Assembly: GCA_964639255.1 (NCBI GenBank)
Contig: CAZXDP010000056.1
Coordinates: forward strand, 1-17,757
Length of the DNA: 17,757 bases
Direction of reading: 5' to 3'
Source of the DNA: NZQO01 sp964639255
Lineage (GTDB): Bacteria > Bacteroidota > Bacteroidia > Flavobacteriales > Flavobacteriaceae
Both the position numbers and the translations under genes were made by a program. Every line of letters starts with the position of its first letter. Position 1 is the first letter of the stretch. The notes below the pieces were generated by a model that was given only the letters and a program-made list of their open reading frames with translations, did no database searches and was not told where the DNA came from. Of this stretch, positions 1 through 8,005 are shown piece by piece.

Positions 1-415
1 CCAAGGGCTGGTTCCTACTGCATAAGCTGGTCTCGAAGTTGAAATCGGCTGCGGAGGCAGTGGAGGAAAATGAGGCTTTTCGAGCATAGACCAAGTACGA
101 CATCCCTACTTGGAATTCATAACCACAACCACTTCCCAATGCTTCTGAAGCCACTTCTATAATCTCTGAAGTGGGAACTCCCTTATAGGTAGTGTCAATT
201 TCAAAACGATATACTATGGGCTCCCCCAAGAAGGAATCAGAAGGAGTGTTTGAAACCCGCCGGCCCACTACAGTGCCCGTGAACACCAATTGGGAATTTG
301 TATGCGCCCTTTTTACCTGTTTCCCCAAGGAACCTTCCTCCTCGGCGCACGTGCACGCATAGCTGGGCGTTGCGGCAAACATGGCAAAAACAGCGACAAC
401 TAAAAATTGTTTCAT
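1..415 (-). CDS. Secreted TIMP/netrin-like (NTR) domain protein, C-terminus off the window
   Basis: Read by hand on the minus strand from an ATG at 413-415; 138 codons are visible before the window edge. The first 20 residues (MKQFLVVAVFAMFAATPSYA) form a signal peptide. The predicted mature protein starts with CTC (C21, C23), the CxC start seen in TIMP/NTR domains. It could instead be lipid-anchored at C21, but SYAC is a poor lipobox. Next come LVFTGTVV (43-50), YRFEIDTTYKG (69-79), CGYEF (97-101), YLVYA (107-111) and TSLCSRN (129-135), the usual order in bacterial TIMP-like proteins. C97 and C132 are probable disulphide partners of the N-terminal cysteines. The family is often exported and its role in bacteria is unclear; protease inhibition is only an analogy with animal TIMPs. 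The gene reads away from trxB, whose terminator lies upstream of it. Confidence 0.75.
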   Translation of the reverse strand, partial: MKQFLVVAVFAMFAATPSYACTCAEEEGSLGKQVKRAHTNSQLVFTGTVVGRRVSNTPSDSFLGEPIVYRFEIDTTYKGVPTSEIIEVASEALGSGCGYEFQVGMSYLVYARKASFSSTASAADFNFETSLCSRNQPL

Positions 416-484
416 AGACGTGAATGATTAGGTTGAAATCAACACCTTAAAAGATAGTGATAAATAACTGAAATTCAAAGATAT

Positions 485-517
485 AAAAAAAACCGCCTGT
501 TTGACTCAGGCGGTTTT
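485..517 (-). terminator. Intrinsic terminator of trxB
   Basis: A perfect 11-bp inverted repeat, AAAACCGCCTG (489-499) and CAGGCGGTTTT (507-517), with a 7-nt loop. On the minus strand the hairpin is followed by a run of U (plus-strand A run 485-492). It sits 24 bp past the trxB stop and before the TIMP-like gene, so it separates the two units. Confidence 0.85.
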
Positions 518-540
518 AAATATGTATTCATTAAATCGAG

Positions 541-1509
541 TTATGCCTCCACTGTTTCCTTTGCCTCGATGGTTTGCAAATAACGCTCGGCATCTAAGGC
601 GGCCATACACCCGGTGCCCGCGGCAGTAATTGCTTGGCGGTACACTTTATCCTGCACATCGCCACTGGCGAATACTCCCGGCTTGTTGGTTTTGGTGCTC
701 TTGCCTTGGGTAATAATATAGCCGGTATCGTCCATATTCAATTGTCCCTTAAAAATTTCGGTGTTGGGTTTGTGCCCAATGGCAATGAAGAGCCCTGTTA
801 TCTTAATTTCCTCCTTTTCCCCAGTTTGGTTATTGACCATTCTAAGGCCTTCTACCACCTGCTCGCCCAATACTTCATCTACTTCAGTATGGTAGCGAAG
901 ATCGATGTTTTTGGTATTAGTAACACGGTGTTGCATCGCCTTGGATGCTTTCATATGGTCTTTCCGTACCAACATGGTAACCTTATTGCAAATGTTCGCC
1001 AAATAGGTGGCTTCTTCGGCCGCGGTATCGCCCCCTCCCACTATGGCCACATCTTGGCCTTTGTAAAAGAAACCATCACATACCGCACAGGCAGAAACGC
1101 CACCCCCACGCAAACGTTGTTCGCTGGGAAGGCCTAGGTATTTTGCGGTGGCGCCGGTAGAGATAATTACAGTCTCGGCCTCTAACTTCTTATCGTTGTC
1201 TACGGTTATGGAATGCAAGCCGCCTACCTCATCACTAAAATCCACATGGGTAACCATCCCCATGCGAACTTGGGTGCCAAAGCGTTCGGCCTGTTTCTGT
1301 AAATCGATCATCATGGTAGGACCGTCGACCCCATCGGGATATCCTGGGAAGTTATCTACTTCAGTTGTAGTGGTAAGTTGTCCGCCAGGCTCAAGCCCCG
1401 TGTACATCACGGGCTTTAAATCAGCTCGTGCAGCATAAATCGCGGCGGTGTAGCCAGCGGGCCCAGAGCCTATTATCAAACATTTTATGCGTTCGGTAGT
1501 ATTCGACAT
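541..1509 (-). CDS. trxB: Thioredoxin-disulfide reductase
   Basis: NADPH-dependent flavoenzyme that reduces thioredoxin in the cytoplasm. The FAD-binding motif GSGPAG lies near the N-terminus (residues 14-19 from the start chosen here). The redox-active CAVC comes at about 141-144, the NADPH-binding GGGDTA at about 158-163, and the FAD motif FASGDVQDKVYRQ near the C-terminus. Length (322 aa) and domain order (FAD, NADPH inserted, FAD) are those of the low-molecular-weight bacterial enzyme. An in-frame ATG eight codons upstream (1533) would give MNGTKTTT before MSNTTERIKCLI; I prefer 1509 because the following residues match the usual start of the flavobacterial enzyme and neither start has a clear ribosome site. 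The methyltransferase-like gene upstream ends 94 bp away on the same strand, so co-transcription is possible. Its own terminator lies at 485-517. Confidence 0.97.
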   Translation of the reverse strand: MSNTTERIKCLIIGSGPAGYTAAIYAARADLKPVMYTGLEPGGQLTTTTEVDNFPGYPDGVDGPTMMIDLQKQAERFGTQVRMGMVTHVDFSDEVGGLHSITVDNDKKLEAETVIISTGATAKYLGLPSEQRLRGGGVSACAVCDGFFYKGQDVAIVGGGDTAAEEATYLANICNKVTMLVRKDHMKASKAMQHRVTNTKNIDLRYHTEVDEVLGEQVVEGLRMVNNQTGEKEEIKITGLFIAIGHKPNTEIFKGQLNMDDTGYIITQGKSTKTNKPGVFASGDVQDKVYRQAITAAGTGCMAALDAERYLQTIEAKETVEA

Positions 1510-1603
1510 AGTGGTTGTTTTGGTTCCGTTCATTAAGAATGTAAAAATAGCAACTTTAGGCCTAAGGGCCCTTATAAAGTTATTAAGAATCGTTATTGAA
1601 AAA

Positions 1604-2065
1604 TCAATTGCCGTGATGGCCCAATTTGGGAAAGAACCTGCCGGTACGCTGCTTGTACTGCCTAAAATGCTCGTAGCGCTTCAAAAGCCATTTTTCTTCA
1701 TAATTGCTCTTTACGTAAAAAACGACTGTTAGCAAAACGGTAACAATCAGTTTGAATATGGATACCGAAAGTACCGCATAACTGGTCATAGCCAAGATAA
1801 TGCCCGCATACACGGGGTGCCTAATGTAATTGTAAATACCTCGGAATTCAAATACGATACCCTGTTTCCCAGAATCTTCGTAAGATAAGTTATCGTTCAA
1901 ATGAAAAATCCCCAGGAAAATTATAACAATAGCCAACGCGATGGGAATAGCCAGCACATACTGAAACCACTCTGGCCACGAAAAAGGAACGAGCTGTATG
2001 TTCAAAAAATACAGCGCGAACAACAAAAATTGGGTAAGCAAGAAAAGAAATTCCTTTTTCACCAT
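1604..2065 (-). CDS. Isoprenylcysteine carboxyl methyltransferase / PEMT-like membrane protein
   Basis: A 153-residue integral membrane protein with hydrophobic helices at about 5-22, 33-54, 84-100 and 103-118. The signature is YNYIRHPVYAG (78-88), and further on YEEKWLLKRY with YKQRTGRFFP (122-146). This is the RHPxYxG plus EExxLxxxY arrangement of the ICMT/PEMT superfamily of S-adenosylmethionine-dependent membrane methyltransferases (also called NnrU-like). Bacterial members of this short type have largely unknown substrates; the motif pattern supports methyl transfer to a lipid or lipidated molecule but does not name it. It precedes trxB on the same strand with a short gap. The start is the only ATG that keeps the first helix complete. 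Confidence 0.85.
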   Translation of the reverse strand: MVKKEFLFLLTQFLLFALYFLNIQLVPFSWPEWFQYVLAIPIALAIVIIFLGIFHLNDNLSYEDSGKQGIVFEFRGIYNYIRHPVYAGIILAMTSYAVLSVSIFKLIVTVLLTVVFYVKSNYEEKWLLKRYEHFRQYKQRTGRFFPKLGHHGN

Positions 2066-2083
2066 AAAAACACGTCCATCTAA

Positions 2084-2410
2084 ACTAAGGTATCGCTAAA
2101 GCGTACCAAAAATAATTTTTTTTGTAGGAAAAGCAAACCACGTTGGGTGTGAAATCGGTTATCTTCCTTTCGTTCTTCCTTGCATTGAGCTGCCAGTAGC
2201 ACTTTAAAGCCCTAGCTGCCCACGATCTTCAAATAGTATGCCCAAATTACATCGCCTTGAATATTCAAAAACATATGCCTGCATCTCTAATAGACTATCT
2301 TGGAAAACTATCTCATTATGAAAATGGGTTGGAAAGGATCTTCACAAATAATGCAGTAAGATTTATCATTATGATTTAACAATAAAGATGTTTTTAAGTC
2401 CCTTGGGATT
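2084..2410. other. Intergenic stretch between methyltransferase-like gene and katG terminator
   Basis: About 330 bp without a convincing gene. A 34-codon plus-strand reading frame (2275-2379, starting MPASLIDYLGKLSHYENG) is present, but it has no ribosome site and I recognise no family; it could be a gene remnant. The stretch should hold the promoter of the minus-strand methyltransferase gene, although I could not identify a clear TAnnTTTG element. Confidence 0.4.
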
Positions 2411-2440
2411 AAAAAAAGGAGGCTCATAGAGCCACCTTTT
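2411..2440 (-). terminator. Intrinsic terminator of katG
   Basis: Arms AAAAGGAGGCTC (2414-2425) and GAGCCACCTTTT (2429-2440) pair over 12 positions with one A/A mismatch and a 3-nt loop. The plus-strand A run at 2411-2417 becomes a U run on the minus strand. It lies about 28 bp beyond the katG stop. Confidence 0.8.
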
Positions 2441-2468
2441 GGTATCTTTTACAATGGAAATGGTGCCA

Positions 2469-4721
2469 TTAGTGCAAATCGAAGCGGTCTAATTGCATCA
2501 CCTTGCTCCAGGCTGCCACAAAATCGTTCACAAATTTCTCCTCACCATCGTCGGTACCATATACTTCCGCCAAGGCCCGAAGTTCAGAATTGGAACCAAA
2601 GATGAGATCTATACGGCTTCCAGTCCATTTAACCTCGTTCGTTTTGCGATCTCGGCCTTCAAAGGTAGCTTCCTCCTCGCTTGTAGCGCTCCAACGAATG
2701 CTCATATCCAATAGGTTTACGAAGAAATCGTTGGTAAGCGACCCGGGACGTTGGGTAAACACCCCAACTGAAGAACCGTCATAATTGGCGCCAAGGGCGC
2801 GCATTCCTCCTACCAGCACCGTCATTTCTGGGGCGGTTAGAGTTAACAAGTTGGCACGATCTATCAGCATTTCCTCGGCAGTGGTCTCATAGCGATCCTT
2901 GATGTAATTTCTGAAGCCATCGGCTCGGGGCTCTAACGGTTCAAAAGCCTCGGCATCGGTTTGTTCTTCCGTGGCATCGGTACGTCCAGGATGAAACGGT
3001 ACGCTTACCGAATGGCCAGCGTCTTTTGCCGCTTTTTCAACGGCAGCACAACCACCCAGCACGATAAGGTCTGCCAAAGAAATCTTTTTATTGCCCGATT
3101 GATTTCCGTTGAATTCAGACTGAATACCTTCCAATGTTTCAATGACCTTGCCCAGTTGCGGCGGATTATTTACTTCCCAACCCTTCTGCGGAGCCAATCG
3201 TATTCTGGCGCCATTCGCGCCTCCGCGCTTGTCGGATCCCCTGTACGTAGACGCTGAAGCCCAGGCAGTGGTAACCAATTGGGGTACGGTAAGACCCGAC
3301 TCTAAAATTTGCTGCTTCAATTGCGCTACATCGTTTTCGGTAACCAAATCATGGTCTACGGCCGGTACTGGGTCCTGCCATATTAGCTCCTCATCGGGAA
3401 CCTCTGGCCCCAAATACCTCGAAATAGGCCCCATATCCCTGTGGGTCAATTTATACCAAGCTCTGGCAAAGGCATCGGCAAATTGCTCGGGGTTTTCGTG
3501 AAACCGTCTTGAAATCTTTTCGTAAGCTGGATCCATTCGCAGCGACAAATCGGTGGTGAGCATAAATGGGGCGTGTTTTTTGGAAGCATCGTGAGCATCG
3601 GGTATGGTGCCCGCCCCTTCGTTGTTTTTGGGTCGCCATTGGTAAGCGCCGCCCGGACCCTTATGCACCTCCCAATCGTATTTAAAGAGGTTTTCAAAAA
3701 ACTGATTGCTCCATTGTGTGGGCGAGTTGGTCCAAGCACCTTCAATACCACTGGTAATGGTATGGGCGCCTACACCGGTTTCGTAGCTGTTCTTCCAACC
3801 CATTCCCATTTCGGCAATGGTAGCCCCTGCGGGCTCAACGCCTACGTATTGTTCGGCATCGGCGGCACCGTGTGTTTTTCCGAAGGTATGTCCGCCAGCA
3901 ATAAGCGCCACGGTTTCTTCATCGTTCATCGCCATGCGGCCAAAAGTTTCCCGAATATCCTTGGCGGCCGCTACGGGATCTGGATTGCCATTGGGACCTT
4001 CAGGATTCACGTAAATCAATCCCATGTGGGTAGCGCCTAGCGGATTTTCCAACGCGTCGCCATCGGCATAGCGCTGTTTATTGGCCAACCATTCCCCTTC
4101 GGAACCCCAATAAATATCTTCTTCCGGTTCCCAAACATCCTCGCGGCCACCACCAAATCCGAAGGTTTCTAGACCCATAGATTCCAATGCGCAGTTGCCG
4201 GCCAATATCATCAAATCGGCCCAGGAAATCTTTCTTCCGTATTTTTTCTTGATAGGCCATAACAACATACGCGCTTTATCCAAATTGGCATTGTCTGGCC
4301 AACTGTTCAAGGGCGCAAAACGTTGTGAACCCGAGCTGGCCCCGCCCCTGCCATCGCCAATACGATAGGTACCCGCACTGTGCCAAGCCATACGGATGAA
4401 CAAGGGCCCGTAGTGCCCATAATCTGCCGGCCACCATTCTTGTGAATCGGTCATGAGGTCGTATAGGTCTTGTTTCACCTGTTCAAGGTCAAGGCTTTTG
4501 AACGCTTCGGCGTAGTTAAAATCGGGATCCATTGGGTTGGACAGTCGCGAATGCTGACGCAGTATTCCCAGGTTGAGTTGGTTGGGCCACCAGTCGCGAT
4601 TGGTGGTTCCCGTACCCGCAGTAAATTTGACGGCCCCGCCCATAAAAGGACATCTGCTCGATTCGTTCACTTCCCACACCTTGTGGTTTCCCTTTCCGTT
4701 GGTAGCGTGTGTATGTTCCAT
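2469..4721 (-). CDS. katG: Catalase-peroxidase
   Basis: Bifunctional haem enzyme that removes hydrogen peroxide. It is full length at 750 aa, with the N-terminal catalytic and C-terminal haem-less peroxidase domains. Visible residues (numbered from the ATG at 4721) are distal R110/W113/H114 in RMAWHSAGTYR, Y237 in GLIYVNPEGP, M263 in RMAMNDEET and proximal H278 in GGHTFGKTHG. W113-Y237-M263 is the covalent adduct needed for catalase activity, so both activities should be intact. The open frame extends ten codons further to a TTG at 4751, but MEHTHATNG...CPFMGG is the normal beginning of the family, so 4721 is preferred. It is transcribed divergently from the DUF6090 gene and ends in its own terminator. 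Confidence 0.98.
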   Translation of the reverse strand: MEHTHATNGKGNHKVWEVNESSRCPFMGGAVKFTAGTGTTNRDWWPNQLNLGILRQHSRLSNPMDPDFNYAEAFKSLDLEQVKQDLYDLMTDSQEWWPADYGHYGPLFIRMAWHSAGTYRIGDGRGGASSGSQRFAPLNSWPDNANLDKARMLLWPIKKKYGRKISWADLMILAGNCALESMGLETFGFGGGREDVWEPEEDIYWGSEGEWLANKQRYADGDALENPLGATHMGLIYVNPEGPNGNPDPVAAAKDIRETFGRMAMNDEETVALIAGGHTFGKTHGAADAEQYVGVEPAGATIAEMGMGWKNSYETGVGAHTITSGIEGAWTNSPTQWSNQFFENLFKYDWEVHKGPGGAYQWRPKNNEGAGTIPDAHDASKKHAPFMLTTDLSLRMDPAYEKISRRFHENPEQFADAFARAWYKLTHRDMGPISRYLGPEVPDEELIWQDPVPAVDHDLVTENDVAQLKQQILESGLTVPQLVTTAWASASTYRGSDKRGGANGARIRLAPQKGWEVNNPPQLGKVIETLEGIQSEFNGNQSGNKKISLADLIVLGGCAAVEKAAKDAGHSVSVPFHPGRTDATEEQTDAEAFEPLEPRADGFRNYIKDRYETTAEEMLIDRANLLTLTAPEMTVLVGGMRALGANYDGSSVGVFTQRPGSLTNDFFVNLLDMSIRWSATSEEEATFEGRDRKTNEVKWTGSRIDLIFGSNSELRALAEVYGTDDGEEKFVNDFVAAWSKVMQLDRFDLH

Positions 4722-4804
4722 AATGCTGAAGTTTTGTATTAGGTTTCTCAAATTACGAATTTACTTCCAATAAGTGTTATCTATTGTTTTTATGAAGTTA
4801 TAAG

Positions 4805-4818
4805 CAGTTTTAATACTG
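4805..4818. promoter_or_regulatory. Palindromic site in katG / DUF6090 divergent intergenic region
   Basis: CAGTTTTAATACTG is a 14-bp dyad matching its own reverse complement at 12 positions, located 84 bp upstream of the katG ATG. Its position would suit a peroxide-responsive repressor or activator site, but it does not match a PerR or OxyR consensus that I can confirm. Confidence 0.25.
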
Positions 4819-4940
4819 TCTGCGCGGGAGCACATAACGATTTTTTCATTCTAAATGCGAAGGATTTTAAACAACTAGAATAACCTTTCAGAAATAGATA
4901 CAGCAATTTTCGATGGTCCTATAACTACCAATAGCCCTTG

Positions 4941-4974
4941 TTGCCATCAACTTAGGGGAACTTTTATATCTTAG
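4941..4974 (+). promoter_or_regulatory. Candidate Bacteroidota promoter of the first DUF6090 gene
   Basis: TTG at 4941-4943 and TATCTTAG at 4967-4974 are separated by 23 bp. They resemble the TTG / TAnnTTTG elements of Bacteroidota promoters, with the second deviating in the last bases. The ATG follows 24 bp later. The second DUF6090 gene has a similar TATCTTTA at 16860-16867. Confidence 0.3.
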
Positions 4975-4998
4975 TAATGAATTTTAAAGAAGGGTGCC

Positions 4999-5766
4999 AT
5001 GATCCATTTCTTACGAAGAATTAGAAAGCAATTATTGTATGGAGGGAATTTTCGAAAGTACCTATTGTATGGATTTGGCGAAATTATCTTGGTCGTTATT
5101 GGTATCTTGATTGCCTTGGCCATTAACAATGCGAACCAGCGTCGTATTGTTGCTGAAAAAGAACAGGCCTATTTGGTGGGATTACAGAGCGAGTTCCAAA
5201 GTAGCCGCAAGAAGTTGGAAACCCTGTTGCAAGTAAACCGAAAAAATTATGAAGGTGCCAAGCAACTGCTGCAGCTGCTAGACCAAGACCAACCCTTGCC
5301 CGAAGAGGCCGTGCTCTCTAAGTTGCTGTTTGATTCGTTCGCCTTTGAAATTGCTTATAATCCAAACAACTCGCTATTAGTAGAAATGATAAATTCTGGC
5401 AGTTTGAAGGATATTTCCAATCCAGAGCTTCGCATCTACCTTACCAGTTGGGAATCTATACTTGAGAGCGTTCGTATACAAGAGGCCGATCTACGTACGC
5501 AGCGCGAGGCCGTTAGGGATCTCTTTCGAAGCAGCGATGGCAGTATACGCACCATATTCGATGGTGCAGGTCTTTCAAAAGAATTAATTGGCTTGGCACC
5601 GGCAACAAATCCAAGGAGCAATGTGGCCATTTTGCGCTCGGCAGCATTTGAGAACTCCGCTCTCATGTTCATTCTTACCAGTATGAGTGCCGAATCTTCC
5701 CACTATCATCCCTTACTTACCGAAATCGATAGCATTTTGGTGCTAATCGCGGAAGCACTGGACTAA
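4999..5766 (+). CDS. DUF6090 family single-pass membrane protein (copy 1)
   Basis: A 255-residue protein beginning MIHFLRRIRKQLL, a basic amphipathic start, then one membrane helix at about 22-42 (YLLYGFGEIILVVIGILIAL) ending in INN. The rest is a soluble, helix-rich domain including LLVEMINSGSL (126-136) and YLTSWES. The N-terminus is diagnostic of the Bacteroidota-specific DUF6090 family, common in Flavobacteriaceae in several copies per genome and of unknown function. This copy has INNANQ where the family, and the second copy in this window, has INNWNE. The basic N-terminus suggests it stays in the cytoplasm with the bulk outside, but topology is an inference. It is divergent from katG; no partner gene follows on the same strand. 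Confidence 0.85.
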   Translation: MIHFLRRIRKQLLYGGNFRKYLLYGFGEIILVVIGILIALAINNANQRRIVAEKEQAYLVGLQSEFQSSRKKLETLLQVNRKNYEGAKQLLQLLDQDQPLPEEAVLSKLLFDSFAFEIAYNPNNSLLVEMINSGSLKDISNPELRIYLTSWESILESVRIQEADLRTQREAVRDLFRSSDGSIRTIFDGAGLSKELIGLAPATNPRSNVAILRSAAFENSALMFILTSMSAESSHYHPLLTEIDSILVLIAEALD

Positions 5767-5786
5767 TGGAGAACCGGATCGATTGC

Positions 5787-5957
5787 TTAATTATGTCCAA
5801 TATGGTAGGGCGGTGATTGGTTCCAAACCACGGCTAAAACAATAAAACCGACGGCGCAAAATAAAAAGGGGTGCACCCAATGTGCGCCCGCGCCAAATAC
5901 CATATATAGAAAGGCCGCCAGGCTCACGGCTGCTAAAATACTCCAAATAGTTTTCAT
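5787..5957 (-). CDS. Small two-helix membrane protein (56 aa)
   Basis: Found by reading the minus strand between two annotated genes. ATG at 5955-5957, stop at 5787-5789. The product begins MKTIWSILAAVSLAAFLYMV and ends in NQSPPYHIGHN. It has two hydrophobic stretches (about 3-21 and 29-45) separated by a short GAGAHWVHP turn, consistent with a hairpin membrane protein. Codon use resembles neighbouring genes and the frame is fully open. It converges on the DUF6090 gene with a 20-bp gap and starts 168 bp from the divergent dehydrogenase gene. I do not recognise a family. Confidence 0.6.
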   Translation of the reverse strand: MKTIWSILAAVSLAAFLYMVFGAGAHWVHPFLFCAVGFIVLAVVWNQSPPYHIGHN

Positions 5958-6125
5958 AGGTTTCGTTTTATGAATACAGTAAAAAGGTAATTGTTTTTGT
6001 GCTAAACCTGCGTTAATTGAGCGTTAAAAGGGTGATAAACTGAACGGTAGCCACTCCTTTTTTTAATAATTTAGAATCGGAAATAGCATCTATTTTCTTT
6101 ACGAAACTATTCACTTAAACATAGT

Positions 6126-6983
6126 ATGTATATGGATAAACCCACCTCCTTTCCAGAACAAGACCAAGAACGGCAACCGGGCAAAGAGCATCAAATGCAT
6201 CCCAAGCCCGAGATAATTCGCGACGGGTATACCGGGAGTGCCAAGCTGAAAGACAAAGTAGCCCTTATTACCGGCGGCGATAGTGGCATAGGTCGGAGCG
6301 TGGCGGTGCACTTCGCCAGGGAAGGGGCTGCTGTGGCCATTGTCTATCTCGATGAAGATAAAGACGCCCAAACCACCCAATCGCTTGTAGAAAAGGAAAG
6401 CGGAACCTGCCTATTACTTAGAGGCGATGTAAAGGATGCTGCCTTCTGTAAGCAATGTGTCGAAGACACGGTTTCCCAATTTGGGAAATTGGACATCGTT
6501 GTGAACAATGCTGCCGTTCAATTTCCTAAAAACAGTATTGAAGATATCGACAAAGAACAGTTGCACACCACTTTTGAGACGAACATCTACCCTTATTTTT
6601 ATATCGTAAAGGCTTCGCTTCCGCATTTAAAAAGCGCCGGCGCGATTATCAATACCGCCTCGGTGACCGCCTATCGTGGCAGTAGCCATTTGCTGGACTA
6701 TTCCAGTACCAAAGGGGCTATTGTCTCGTTTACGCGCTCGCTGTCGACGATGTTGGCCTCCAAGAACATTCGGGTTAATGCCGTGGCGCCCGGTCCTATT
6801 TGGACACCACTTATTCCTGCTACCTTCGACGATGTGAGCGATTTTGGGCAGGATACTCCCTTGGGCCGTGCAGGACAACCAAGCGAAGTGGCCCCAGCTT
6901 ACGTCTTTTTGGCTTCACAGGACAGTAGCTACATTACGGGGCAAGTAATTCACGTAAACGGTGGCGAACTTATTGGTGGATAA
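6126..6983 (+). CDS. Short-chain dehydrogenase/reductase, YghA-like general-stress type
   Basis: NAD(P)-dependent oxidoreductase of the classical SDR family, 285 aa. An N-terminal extension (about 1-40, with PTSFPEQDQERQPGKEHQM and a Pro-rich segment) precedes the Rossmann fold and is typical of the YghA/YhdF subgroup. Motifs are TGGDSGIG (49-56, cofactor), NNAA (127-130), catalytic S179, Y192 and K196 in YSSTK, and a C-terminal ITGQVIHVNGG. Members of this subgroup are often stress-induced; glucose dehydrogenase activity is a common automatic label but the substrate cannot be read from sequence. Two ATGs (6126 and 6132) are possible. The MgtC-like gene follows after 10 bp, so the two are probably one unit. 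Confidence 0.92.
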   Translation: MYMDKPTSFPEQDQERQPGKEHQMHPKPEIIRDGYTGSAKLKDKVALITGGDSGIGRSVAVHFAREGAAVAIVYLDEDKDAQTTQSLVEKESGTCLLLRGDVKDAAFCKQCVEDTVSQFGKLDIVVNNAAVQFPKNSIEDIDKEQLHTTFETNIYPYFYIVKASLPHLKSAGAIINTASVTAYRGSSHLLDYSSTKGAIVSFTRSLSTMLASKNIRVNAVAPGPIWTPLIPATFDDVSDFGQDTPLGRAGQPSEVAPAYVFLASQDSSYITGQVIHVNGGELIGG

Positions 6984-6993
6984 TGTTACCATT

Positions 6994-7437
6994 ATGGAAA
7001 TAGAACTGACCGATTTTTTACTGAAAGGAGGCGCCGCAGCGCTCTCCGGACTCTGTATGGGCCTAGAGCGTCAAGTAAAGGGAAAGCCGGCCGGTCTTAA
7101 AACCAACATACTCGTGGCCGTGGGCGCTACGATTTTTATTATGGTCGCTCTGGTGTTTAAGGACGCTGCCGCTACCGATATGACCCGTATTATCGGGCAA
7201 ATTGTGGTGGGCGTAGGATTTTTGGGCGCAGGCGTTATATTACAGCGCGATAAGGAAAGCAGGGTGAAGGGCTTGGCCACGGCTGCCACCATATGGTGCA
7301 GCGCTGCTGCCGGATGCCTTGCCGGATTGGGGATTTATAATGTGTTGGCGGGCTTCACCGTATTGGTAGTCTTGGTAAATATTCTGTTCGGGTATTTAAA
7401 TAAAAAAGTAGCCGACAATATGAACAACCATTCCTAA
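6994..7437 (+). CDS. MgtC/SapB family membrane protein
   Basis: A 147-residue protein with four hydrophobic segments (about 8-24, 36-55, 66-82 and 92-132). It carries the family features GLERQVKGKPAGLKTN (23-38), LVAVGATIF, GVGFLGAGVILQ and VKGLATAATIWCSAA. These match the N-terminal membrane domain of MgtC/SapB proteins, which help bacteria survive magnesium limitation, acid or intracellular stress, probably by influencing ATP synthase or ion balance. The C-terminal ACT-like domain of longer MgtC proteins is absent. The frame opens with a GTG at 6961 inside the upstream gene, but the ATG at 6994, 10 bp after the dehydrogenase stop, gives the normal start. It ends 2 bp from the convergent operon, leaving no room for a separate terminator. 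Confidence 0.88.
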   Translation: MEIELTDFLLKGGAAALSGLCMGLERQVKGKPAGLKTNILVAVGATIFIMVALVFKDAAATDMTRIIGQIVVGVGFLGAGVILQRDKESRVKGLATAATIWCSAAAGCLAGLGIYNVLAGFTVLVVLVNILFGYLNKKVADNMNNHS

Positions 7438-7439
7438 AG

Positions 7440-7994
7440 TTACCGATCTTCTTCAGCAGCTTCTTCTGCTTCTACTTCCTCATCAGAAATGAGGTAATGC
7501 TCCTCTCCCAACCCTACAATATGTATAATATTTACCACCGTAGTATATAACATTAGTACTACGGTAATCATAATTCCACTTAATAGGGACGAGAACACCA
7601 AGGTAGTCCAGTAAATGGCATCGTACCAAGAAGTTGGTACATTATCTGCCTCGGTTATAGGTATGTTGAACATTTGGAAAAGAATCAAAGCGCCCACAAA
7701 CAAAATGGTATCCAATTTGGCAATATTCAATACTTGCTTGTAGTGCGCATTTTTAAGCTTCGATTTGGTACCCGAACTAATTCCCAACAACGTAAGCAGT
7801 AACGCCAAAATCGTGGCAGAGGCAAGTACTATGGTATTGCATAGCATATTGATGCCTGGCAAGGAAGAGGAAATAAGCTGCTTTGCCTCATAGCCTGAAA
7901 GATTGCCCACTACAAAAACCCCCAATCCCGTAAAGAGCGTCGCTACCAACCCTCCATAGACAGATCGTTTGTTCTTCTTGAAAAAATCTTTCAT
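7440..7994 (-). CDS. Four-helix integral membrane protein with acidic C-terminal tail
   Basis: 184 residues of unrecognised family. A basic start (MKDFFKKNKR) is followed by hydrophobic helices at about 12-30, 50-71, 94-112 and 126-160. The C-terminus is a short acidic tail rich in Glu and Asp (about 170-184). The charge pattern places the N-terminus in the cytoplasm, and with four helices the acidic tail too. It is the last gene of the six-gene minus-strand operon, starting 11 bp after the DUF1989 stop. A channel, a membrane scaffold or a small-molecule sensor are all possible; nothing in the sequence decides between them. Confidence 0.75.
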   Translation of the reverse strand: MKDFFKKNKRSVYGGLVATLFTGLGVFVVGNLSGYEAKQLISSSLPGINMLCNTIVLASATILALLLTLLGISSGTKSKLKNAHYKQVLNIAKLDTILFVGALILFQMFNIPITEADNVPTSWYDAIYWTTLVFSSLLSGIMITVVLMLYTTVVNIIHIVGLGEEHYLISDEEVEAEEAAEEDR

Positions 7995-8005
7995 AATACA
8001 CTAGT

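Noticed and set aside
2140..2152. CGTTGGGTGTGA as another cassette boundary
   Set aside because: It resembles the right half-site, but no complementary half and no gene module accompany it.
2275..2379. 34-codon plus-strand frame between the methyltransferase and katG genes
   Set aside because: Too short, no ribosome site and no recognised family; described only as possible remnant.
3573..4040. 155-codon frame on the plus strand inside katG
   Set aside because: It lies fully antisense to a complete, conserved catalase-peroxidase and shows no protein family features.
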